NCBI GenBank assembly: GCA_030248215.1
Contig: JASANG010002850.1
Location: forward strand, 168,922 to 232,921
Direction of reading: 5' to 3'
DNA: 64,000 bases
Source of the DNA: Enoplolaimus lenunculus
Lineage: Eukaryota > Nematoda > Enoplea > Enoplida > Thoracostomopsidae
Positions 46,235 through 56,900 of the stretch are shown piece by piece; positions within the stretch are counted from its first letter, which is position 1; the number at the start of each line of letters is the position of its first letter. Under the pieces are notes generated by a model, which did not search any database, was not told where the DNA came from, and saw only the letters and a program-made list of their open reading frames with translations. The position numbers were made by a program, and so were the translations under genes.

Positions 46235-46554
46235 CAGGAATCTAAACCCGAGATTGTGTATTAAGGTTTATCGCTAACACGAGGTTCACTCTCAGAAATT
46301 TCTAAATATGCCACTGATGCAGCATAAGCGCACCCCGTCTTCCTGGCCATTTTAGGGTCTGCTTGTTAGAATTATTCGAAAAGGAGTTTACAGCAGTGTC
46401 TTTAAATCCCCTCATATCTGGTGTGGTATTTAGTATAGGCCCACGGCTCCTGCCTACGCATAAAGATGCAATTTATTAGGGGGAGTTCTGAAATTAAACG
46501 CAGAATTATAAAACATCGCAGAAAGTTTTAGGCTTCGGGTAGGTAAACTTGAAA
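46235..46554. other. No feature recognised
   Basis: Follows the orphan exon candidate at 46105-46234; would include its 3' UTR if that exon is real. Confidence 0.3.
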
Positions 46555-46770
46555 CTTAACAAAGAACGTAATTCTAAACCTTAGTGTAACTTCAATATCC
46601 ACGTAAATAAGTCCGTAAGTCTAAGCCTATCCTAAGCAAAAAATGGTGTGAAGGCTTTACACGCGCCCCTTGAATTTGCGTAACTAACCTCAACTTGATT
46701 TTAAAGCTTAAGCTTAACACTATTCCAGACCCACATAAACACGTGTCGACCTTGATCTTTATATGAGTCA
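46555..46770 (-). mobile_element. TTAGGC-type MITE, decayed
   Basis: TCTAAGCCTATCCTAAGC, AAAGCTTAAGCTTAACACTATTCCAG and CTTGATCTTTATATGAG blocks in family order, with an extra insert near 46650-46710. Confidence 0.55.
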
Positions 46771-46959
46771 CTTAGATAATGTGAAAAGTTCGTGATTTGC
46801 CAGTACTTTAGCCTAATCACAACTTGAGCTAGGGTTCGATCTCAATGTAACACTAGCTAGCTCCGATAAACGGCCAGTTTTAACGTTTAATCTCTTAAAA
46901 TCCCAAAACAGATAGCAAAACAATGGCAAGCCAACAAATAAACGCCAAGATTGCCTGAG

Positions 46960-47733
46960 TTCCACTACGATACGGAAAATTCTTGTTTTCTACTACGATG
47001 CAACTACGTTGCATTTCAACTAAGCAGCACCCAAGCCAAAACCAAACAATTCTCAATTATCCAACAAATCCCCAGAAATTCCCCAACACTCTAGACATAC
47101 CTAACCCCGTTAGAATTACCTAGCTCCGGTAAGCTCCAAGTAATCCCAAATTCCCCAGTTAGAACGTTCCCTAGTTCCCAAGTTTCTTCTATTTTCCTTC
47201 GAGTTCCGCCCGTAGGCTCTGCGCGCATTGGGTGCGATAGGTCACAATTTGTGAACTCCGTAAATCGCTCACATAGAGCTTCCGTGACTGATTTCGTTAA
47301 CTTGTAACTTAACCGAGACTCCCAGAAACCACACTATGCAAAATCCGTAAAATAAGTAACTCAACTTCGAAAACTAAACCACCGATCGTAAAGTGAAAAT
47401 ATCAATGATTATGGAGGCTGGTTATCCTAGTCCCCATATTTAGGTCATTTGCATAATTTTTTGGTTTTGTGAGTCTTGGAGATTCACAAAACTATTAGCG
47501 CCATCTGCATAATAAACTACAATAACAACAACTATGTCAGCCATTCGAACCCTAGCTATGACATTACGCGGACAGAATTAATATGTGTTAAAAATTATTC
47601 AGTATGACCGCGCAGGGCCTAAATGTACTTTTCACTGCAGCTCAGCCGCCACGCATAAGTTTTAAGTATTTTTACGCTACTAATAGCAACGCCTAAGCCT
47701 AACTTAAGTTCTAAGAGAGAATTGGTGAAGCCA
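46960..47733 (-). mobile_element. Unclassified dispersed element, copy 2
   Basis: Inverted relative of 9546-10360. Minus strand starts CTCTCTTAGAACTTAAGTTAG, then GGCGGCTGAG, CCCTGCGCGGTCAT, a GTTGTTGTTATTG run, and TAATTCTAACGGGGTTAG near 47110. Only one such core is present and its outer arms do not pair. Confidence 0.55.
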
Positions 47734-48249
47734 AGGCCTTCGTTATTTTTTATGCTACTGTTACAGACATGCTCTTTAGATTGGCCAATCAACGTATTGT
47801 CTTTTATCTCTTTCCAACGCGAATGTTCGATACGGTTGACAGCTGTAGTATTATTGTAGATTTTACATTGAACAATAAAGTGAGTTTATTATTATAAATA
47901 GACAAAATTATTACGAAATATAAATTAAGGTCCAACTCTGCTCTCGATTTCCAAGAATCCAGTTTGTTTAATTAAATTTTCCAACAGCAGACATTTTGAT
48001 ACTTTTAGGCATACAATTATAGAAGTCGCAATTATAACAAAACTTAGCTTTGTTGCTGATTGAGCTGAGCTAGTGGACAAAGATAGAGAAACAAATAACA
48101 CAAATATAAACATCAAAAACACTTGTTGGTCAGCGTAATGAAAAGCAGCAATTATTTGAATATTTTCAACATATAACCATTATTTTAAATATTTAATTTT
48201 AGTTGTAGTTTTTTAATTTTCAGAGATTCCAAGTTATCCAAACCGAAAT
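47734..48249. other. No gene recognised
   Basis: Short TTAGGC-family end (TACTGTTACAGACATGCTC) near 47757; otherwise AT-rich. Confidence 0.4.
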
Positions 48250-49420
48250 TACTGTGCGAATTATTGGCATGATGAGCCAATCTGAAAATGATAAAGTATC
48301 ATTAAAAGAACAGTTATGATCTGTGTTCTGACAATGGTCAGAAATGGCAGATTTTTGCAGAACGCTAAGGGTAGTTTCCATGAGAGTGGTTTCAAAATTC
48401 TTTTATGTTCGCAAATCCGTTTGAATGAGTCTGTTCGTAGAACCGACATAGCCCAACTGACAGTTATGACAGGTAAATTTGTAAACTACTTGCGAAAATA
48501 GAAAACTGGGTAGCTGATCCTTATAAAGACAAGAATCTAAGCTTTGAATGGTTATAAATAACAATTCTAAGGTCCAAGTTTTTGCTTCCAAAGAATTTTT
48601 GGAAAATTTACCGTAGGTTTTTATTTAAGAAACCAGAGTGAGATCCAAAAAAAGGTAATTTAAGAATTAAACTACAAACATTTGTTGGGTACTGTCAGAC
48701 GCTGCTTGAGGGGTCTGTAGGTTTTCCAGACGTTTTTGTTGTAGTATTGATTAAATCATTTTGGGGCAGCTTGTTTTCGACTGAGCATGTTCTCGACGCT
48801 TCGGCATAGTTATGAGTTTGGATATTGCAGGTAAGTTGAGAGCTTTATGCTTGCCTGGGGAAGCAACAAAATATTTAGTAATTTGAGTGTTGCAGTTTGG
48901 TGAAACATTAAAGCAGATCTAATTATTCGGATTGGATTGTGAGAAGTTTTCCATTTTTTCATCAAGGAAACGGTGAAAGTATGTTCCACAATTTTAATCG
49001 GGAAGTTGTCAGTTCTACGCAACGACCGTAAAAATACTAATTGATTCGCAGGTATTTGACGATATTTCTAAGCATCGAAATCAAAGGCATGAAATGATGT
49101 TCTTTTGTATTTTAAAGGTATGAATGAGTTAAAATTGAGAATCTAACTGCAAAATGTTGGCTTTCTATAGATTCCCGTGGTGACATCACCAGTTTACAAA
49201 TTTCCAGTTATTTTGATATCCAAAAAATACACTGTTATTATGTTCGAATTTAGCGGCGAATTTGAATTTGAAGTGTGGAGAGGTCAGACATAGTAAAAAA
49301 CGCTCGGCTTGGTTTTTGTTTCCTAAGACCGCAAATGTATCGTCCACATGCCTACGAAAAAGGAAGGTTTAAACTCACTCATTTGGGCAGTTTCTCGTTT
49401 CGCCATTTCTTACCATTGTC
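48250..49420 (-). mobile_element. Penelope-like retroelement relic
   Basis: On the minus strand a reverse-transcriptase catalytic block HVDDTFAVL lies near 49345, followed by LTSPHFKFKFAAKFEHNNS, in the order typical of Penelope-like elements. About 850 bp further, YKFTCHNCQLGYVGSTNR near 48490 is the GIY-YIG nuclease motif that such elements carry after the RT. Broken and incomplete. A 30-bp word (TGTTCTGACAATGGTCAGAA type) occurs in opposite orientation at 48320 and 49405. Confidence 0.8.
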
Positions 49421-49967
49421 AGAACACAAGTCATATTAACTGTCATTTTGAAATTTTTTCCATCATTTCCAGATTTCCTCATCATGCTAATAATTCACTC
49501 AGTAATTCCGGTTTGAACATCTTAGAAACTCGGAAAATTAAAAAAGTTCAACCTTTCAAAATGATGCTTAAATGTTTAAAATTTCAAATAACTGCTGTTT
49601 TCACAACGTTGATCAATCGGTATTTAAGTTATAATATTTGTGTTATTTGTTCTTGTGTATTAGAGATGTCCCTGGGCCAGGAATTTACGTGGGGTCTGGG
49701 CCTGCAAAATACACTAAACTTCAAATTTTATGTACCTTTTGCGTAAGCATGTTTCTGAGGGTACGATACGGGTTTCATCATATCGCGTCACACGACATTT
49801 TGTTGACACTTCCATGTTGTGAAGTTAGTGGTAATTCATTTGTTATTTAACATATCGGGTCACGCGATATCATGCCTATGGTAATGTAATAAAATTACTC
49901 TGCTGCGTTCGGATTTTGTCTAAATTGTGCCACTGGACATTGTTTGTCTGATACCGTCCATGGTATC
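49421..49967. other. No gene recognised
   Basis: A CCTGGGCCAGG / GGTCTGGGCC stretch near 49670 resembles one end of a hAT-like element, not confirmed. CATATCGCGTCACACGAC / CATATCGGGTCACGCGAT near 49780-49870 is a short repeated word. Confidence 0.35.
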
Positions 49968-50232
49968 TTCACCCCTTCTCACATTGAGTTGCCTAACTCA
50001 GCGCAGTGTATATACGTTAAATAATATATATCGCACAGTGTTTAACAATTGCAACACGTATACATAGTGCAAAATCACCACAAGACGTGAGAGACCCCTC
50101 GGGCTCGAGCGTCAAGCTCCTATAGCTGAGAGGTGATGGTATACGCCTCCCACTCCAGTCACTTGAGTTCGAATCTTAGCATAAAAGTAGGTCTCAGAGG
50201 AAATTGAAAATATTCATGTGAGAAAGGGTTCA
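49968..50232 (+). mobile_element. tRNA-core piggyBac-like MITE with TTCA duplication
   Basis: Same family as 34224-34492, but both flanks are TTCA (49968-49971 and 50229-50232) instead of TTAA. Ends CCCCTTCTCACATTGAG and ATGTGAGAAAGGG. Box A and box B are recognisable. Confidence 0.8.
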
Positions 50233-50657
50233 TTTGCCCACTACAAAGATTGCAACATACCTGATATGTAAAAAGTTCATACATATAATTTAGTTAATTA
50301 AAATTGCGCGCATTACCGTTATCAATTAAATAGGGTCACATCTCCGTACGGTATCGAACATTTAATTAACGTTTAAAACCGCACGATGACGGGCAGTGAC
50401 AGACGGCAACGAACATCACCAAAAGTATAGCGCAGACCTAAGGGATTTTGACAAGTCTTTCTCTGGCTGGACACATGCATTAATTGAAATATAAAATTGT
50501 CCGTTAACTGGTTGATGATTCTTTATGGGATTTTGTTGTGTAAGTGGCGTCTTCCACAAACTTTGACCTATATACCGACTCCTCTTAATTTTGGCCATTG
50601 ATATATACAGTAGATTTCATTTTCTGTTCCCGTTATATACAATCGCTCTGCATTATT
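50233..50657. other. No feature recognised
   Basis: Downstream flank of the GPCR gene; no repeat identified. Confidence 0.4.
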
Positions 50658-50888
50658 GGCCCATGTTACTTTAAGAGGCGTCCAAGTTTCTAGTGGGTCT
50701 ATAAAAGAGTAAGTTTAGATTCTAGATTACCTTTTTTGCTTACACTTCAGCTTAGGCTCAGGCTTAGGCTTAGGAACACACTATTGCAACGCTTAGGCTT
50801 AGGAACACATTTTTGCAACGCTTAGGCATAGGCTTAGGCTTAAGAATACGCTTAATCTACTGTTATGCCCCTTAAAGTAACATTGTCC
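50658..50888 (+). mobile_element. TTAGGC-type MITE, second subfamily
   Basis: GGCCCATGTTACTTTAAGAGG and, inverted, ATGTTACTTTAAGGGGC. The interior repeats GCAACGCTTAGGCTTAGG twice. It ends about 20 bp past the GPCR stop codon. Confidence 0.8.
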
Positions 50889-50908
50889 GCAATTAAGTAG
50901 AGTTAAAT

Positions 50909-53900
50909 TTACACATCTGATGCAATCAAACCGAACGGTATTGATTTAGATCGAGAATTTTCAATTGATTTTCTATTGGTTATGTTATTTGCAGGTTTGT
51001 GTTGAGAAAACCTACATTCCAAGTGTACGCTATTGGAGATCCGAACTTTGTCAACTTTTTTGCAAAACATGTCATTAGAAATTGGATTTGTTCTGTCATT
51101 TCCATTTTGAGCTACCCGCCGATCTAAATATGATCTCATTTCTTTAGCGATACTGCTGTTTGCGTTGCACTTTTCTGACCAAAGCCGAAATTCACCGTTT
51201 GTCTGCTGCTTCATGACACAACTGGAACCGTTTTTTGGCAACACCTTTGATGTTGCCGCGTTAATACCTTTTTCACCATTTTCTATAATATCCTTTGATG
51301 CTGCGGCATTAGTAGCGTTTTCGCCATTTTCTATTATTTCCTTTGATGTTTCCGCATTTGTACCGATTTTACCGTTCGGAACTGATTTTTTCGATGCCGC
51401 AACATTTGCTCGTATTTCACCGTTTTGCACTGATCTTTGTGATGCTTCCGCGTTTGTACTGATTTCACCGTTTAGCAATAACCTTTTCGATGTTGCGGCA
51501 TTTGCATCGTTTTCGGCATTTTGAGTTAATACCTTTGATGTTGCAGCGTTCGTGCAACTTTGATCTTTTTGCTCTGTCATAGGTGCAGTTCCATTATTGG
51601 CGATTGCGACAGCAGCTGCTGCAGCAACTGAAGCACGTTGCTTTTCACGCCACGTTCTACAGTTGAATAAATCCACGCAAGCTTGGCGAAATTTTGGCTT
51701 CAAAAAGGCGTACACAAACGGATTCAACCCACTGTTCGCAAATAGAAGCAAGTAAGAGACCGGTTGAACTAACATATCAATATGATCAATGCATTGAACA
51801 TAATTCTCACTTCGATAATATAACCACAGCGTTCGAACGTAGTGCGGCAGTGTTAAAAGTGCAAATAACCCTGTGACAGCTATTAAAAATCGTATAATAC
51901 GCCTTCTTCCGTACAATAATTCGTTATTTCTTACTCGAGATTGCTTTAAAATTGCGGAATCTTCTAATTTTTTTGACGAACTGCCACTATTAAATGTGCT
52001 AGTTTGAAAGGATCGAGAATTTTGTTGTTGTTTTTGTTGTTGTTGTTGTTGTTGTTGCAAACTGCGATACCTGCATCGTATTTTATTTTTGTAATCTCTA
52101 TGTGATGACGAATCAGAACGTGAGAATATACGCCACGACTTGCGACATTTGGTGTATTTCCGCGTGTTAGCTGCTTCTGCTTCATTGTCATTGGATAAAT
52201 TAATCTGTTGGATTAATTTAGGCTGTCCGCATATATCGATTGTGCATTTTGGTAACGCCTTAAAATATTAATATGATCAAAAAGTAGTACCTTTAACACT
52301 TTTCTTGAAATTTGAGAGTTAATTTCTGAAACGTTAACTTCAAGGGATTGAATGTATCCTAACTCATTGAGTCATGTTTCCTTAAAAGTCCGAGTTCAGA
52401 AATCTCGATGCCATCCCTATGTCAATGGCCACAAACATGGGTACTGCTGGGTTTTGGATGGATGCGCGAAAGAACTTTCACTGGCTCGATTGGAAGGGCG
52501 CGGACAATGCGATTCATTAGGCTCTTATTCTCAAATGTGTGTAGCACATTTCATCAGTTGGCGATATGTGTTGTAACAATAGAGACATTCCAATTTAACT
52601 TATTTTTATATTTAAGGTATCCCGTTGCTGTAATGTGGAAATAACATACGCAGCTGCAGGGATGGGAGTCTCGGTCTCGGCAAGTCTCGCTATTTGGCAG
52701 GTCTCGGTCTCAAACTCGGTTTCGTTTTTTTGAGTCTCGGTGGTTTAGAACAGATACCAGAAGTCGGGAATTCACCAAATGTATGACTGGATTGTTGAAG
52801 TAAGTGATGCCTGATGAATTAAATTTCGCTTTGAATGAATCTGTTAATTTTCATAGTTGCGCAATAATTATAAACAGGTTTTCTAGAAAATATAAAAAAC
52901 TATGAAAAACACAAAAAATTACGAAAAATACATAAGATATAATTTATTTTTATAATTTTATAATTTGTTTCGTTGATGACCAAATAATGATCGAGACCGA
53001 GACTTTTCAAGGCCGACACCCGGTAGACCGCCTATCCCTACACAGCTGTCCGTATCTGTATCAAAACTTGTTATGCATGGTTCACTTTATTTGCGTCCAC
53101 GCTGTAGAAAAATAAATTTTCAATTCATATGTTACCAAACAGACGTTCTTCGGACGGTAATTGAAGGTACAAAATGTTGATTCACTAAAAGTTAATGTTG
53201 AAATTTAGTCAAAAGGTGAGTCAAATTTAACTGAAGAAGCTAAAATACAGACTTTACCGTGTGTAGGTGTGCGGAAACTGTATGATTTTTTTCAACTCCA
53301 TCGATAAAAATATACTGTTGCAATCAAAAATTTATGAAAGACCGAATTGAAACAAATTTAGTCAAATTTAGTCGTACAAAAGAACAAAGCACCATTTACA
53401 AAATGCAAAAACTTTCCTGATATGACGCCTCGCTCGTTAAAAATTATTTTGCGACAAAGGGATAAGGTACCTTTCCTCATAATTTTATGTTTCAAAAAAT
53501 TGGCTCATGTGTAATGTGCACTGTGAATTGCGTTTCATACCTTTTGTCAGCCCGCTTGTCAGTCAGAAATTTCTGAATCCGCCGCTGCTTCAAAATATAT
53601 TTTTTGTCAAAATCCAGCTGGTTTGCATGAAATTTTTTTAAAACTACATGGAAATTGAGTTGGAAGTTTAATAATTGTATTTTCAACTTAATTGTTTGTA
53701 TGCAGCACCTTCATTTTATTGGTTGGAAAAAGACAAATTCTTTTTCTAAAATATAACGCAAATTTAAGTGGACGGTGCATTATTGCTATTGCTAACTAGC
53801 GATAGGAGCTACACAATTGAGAATACTGACCAACTTTACAGTTTGAAAAAACTTGTTTCTTACCCCATTCGTCAAGTTGGGAAAGATTGTTTCTAGCCGT

Positions 53901-56900
53901 TGGTTCATTTCTTCATTCACATTCGTGGGTCTGCAACATCTATCGGACGGATCCAAGATACCAGGAACAATATATTCTGTGCTTCTTGTAATGTAACCAA
54001 TTGAAAACGCTGAAGTTGAATTTGGAGACTGTACTCTTCCAGTTTCTAATTCGCTTATACGTTGTTGTGATCCGAAATTGGTACCATCCGACATGCTTGT
54101 CTCTTTATCCGTAATAGTAGCAGCACCATTTTTATTGGATGATTGAAAACAAAATTGTGCAATTTCATTGGCGGAATTATATTTGTTGTCCTTTCCTTTG
54201 CGTTGATTGGCTATTTTAGCAGTATTGCCGTCTGCCGCGAAACCATGTCCAACTATTTTGTACCTGTCAATTTTGCCGCATGAGCTGCTATAGGTTGGTT
54301 TCAAGTAGTTCGTTGAAGGCGCAAAACTATTTCCAAAGGATGTGCAGATATTGTCCTTTATTGTATTTTCATTGGGTGACGTAGCTATTGGTTTTGCGTT
54401 TTGATTTTGATTGCACCATGCGAAAGACCAGTTTTTTGATGTTTCAGTTTTTAAAAAGCTGCTATTTGTTAGTTTTGATGCGTTGTTCCTCAATGACGGT
54501 ATCTCGTTTGCTACGGCCACTGACACAATTTCCGATTCAGCATTTTCATTGGTTAATGTAGTTAATGGTATCGCGATTCGGTTTTGATTGCACGAAGGAT
54601 AATAACAATTTGTCGACTTTTCATTCGCTAACAACGCTCTCGACGCGTCATTACTAATCGTAGAAGTATCCAATTGTGATAAACAAATGCTTTTACAGTT
54701 GTGCGCTGTGTTCTCAGATCCCTCGCATTTCATCGGCTGATTCAGGTTTTCGTTTACAGCAGAATTATCTAATCTCCTCTCATAACTACAGCTCAAATAC
54801 GAACAGCGATTTTTTGGCAATTTTCGTCTCGGTAAATATGTGGACGTAGCTACGGACCCCTGAACTGTAGTGACAAATAACCTAATTGAAATTTCAGAAT
54901 AAATAAATATTAATAACAGAACTGGAACGCCGTACCAAACCACGAAATTAACTGTATTCATCATTTTGAGTTCTGCTTTCGCTTCATGATGCCTCGTACA
55001 AACAGCGAGCCCTGAAAACCTGTATAGGTTTGCGGTGCGATAGTACGGGGTCGAAAACGCCACGGACAGGCTCCATGCAAGAAACGCGGACGCAGCGTGG
55101 CATTTTTTATTACGCAACACTCTCGCACCGATACTCATGGGGTAAATAATTGCAATATAGCGCTCGATTGCAAGAAGTACAAGAAATGCTGCAGACGCAG
55201 ACGGGCCAAATTGAAGCGTAAACAGGTACAGACGACACATTAAACTATCGCCAGAAAACGTCCCGTGAAAATTGACATGAGAATAAATCATGAATTGTAG
55301 AACGCAAAATATACCAACAAACATATCGGCAACTGCTAAGTTCGCAAGGAAAAAGTTGGTCAGTGTTCGCAGGCCTTTATTGTACGATATCACAATTACC
55401 ACTATGAGATTGCCTGAAAAAAACATAACCAGTTGTCTTGTACACTTACCGTTCACATTTAACGTTAAGGCCGGTTTCGCAACCAGAGAGGGTCCACGAG
55501 CGATCAGCGCCCTTAGAAAAGGTTTAGTGACGCCAATGGTGGATCCATGGGGGGCCACCCTGGCGTGCCCCCCCGACTGCATCCCGACAAAAATTATATA
55601 GCAATTTTGTGACAATAGTTCGTGGTTTGTGTGTGGGTCAAAAATAAGTTTATTACCTGTGAAATGTTGGCCTCCCCCATTTTGAGATCCTGGATCCGCC
55701 ACTGAGTGCCGCCTGTAAGCTGGTTATTTACATCGCATGCAACTCCTAAATTTGCATTGGCCCGCCCGTTGGGGTAATGCTGGCTACGGTCCTGGTTATT
55801 TAAGACTTTAAAAAAAGTCATTTTCCTAAACCAAAGCGTTTAATCTGGGAGAATGTGTACAATACAGCCTGTAAAACACTAGTCGCGTTCAAGTAAGTGA
55901 CCTTAAGTATTTACTTATGCTTGCATTGCAGTTTTGCAAACTCGTGCTAAAATAGCGTTTTGATAAACACTAATTGCCTTAACCTTTAACATTTCTCTGC
56001 GTTAGCAATTCATTTTAAAGATTCTTCGCGTATAAAAACGTGCTTTGAACGAAGTCGCTAATAGAAACGCGTATAGCTTTTAGAATAGCGTTTTATTTTT
56101 GACACGATGTGAAAGTAATAGCTTTTACACCAAATCATCTGGTGGAACAGCCTGTTAGACCAAGTCCGAAAACTTCACTAGTGGAAAATACGAAACTTCA
56201 CAGCCACAGCCGAATTGGAAATTTCTCGGGTCGGCGATTGCACATATTCGTAGCGAGTCCAGACCTTATCTGGCCTACAAATTTTGTAACCATTTAAATC
56301 AATTTAGTAGAAATTCGGGAACTCAGCCAATGTCTATGGCCAATGTGATGCACAGGGCCGTTACGCAGTAAATGCAAGCGTATTCTTAACCCTTTCTCAC
56401 ATGAATATTTTCTATTTTCCCTGAGACCTGCTTTTATGCTTGGATTCGAACTCCAGTGACTGGAGTGGGAGGTGTATACCATCACCACTTATTTATAGGA
56501 GCTTGACGCTCGAGCCCGAGGGGCTCTCACGTCTTGTGGTGATTTAGTACTATGTATACGTGTTGCAATTGTTCAACACGGTGCGATATATATTATTTAA
56601 CGTATATACACTGTGCTAAATTGCCTATAGGCAACTCAATGTGAGAAGGGGTTATAGGTAGTAAACTGAAAATTTTTCGTTTAACCCTTTCTCACATGAA
56701 TATTTTCTATTTTCCCTGAGACCTACTTTTATGCTTGGATTCGAACTCCAGTGACTGGAGTGGGAGGCGTATACCATCACCACTCCGCTATAGGAGCTTG
56801 ACGCTCGAGCCCAAGGGGCTCTCACGTCTGTGGTGATTTAGTACTATGTATACGTGTTGCAATTGTTCAACACGGTGCGATATATATTATTTAACGTATA

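Noticed and set aside
49348-49746. 132-codon plus-strand frame
   Set aside because: It is antisense to and beside the Penelope-like relic and has no domain or splice support.
55414-55449. A 36-bp intron (GTAAGT..TTTCAG) just before the second GPCR exon
   Set aside because: Phase would also fit, but the upstream sequence is repeat-derived. The acceptor is more simply paired with the donor at 57112.
55450-55702. Extended N-terminus of the GPCR frame starting near 55702
   Set aside because: Not hydrophobic where TM1 is needed and of repeat-derived type. The exon at 57359-57113 supplies a proper TM1 half with matching phase.
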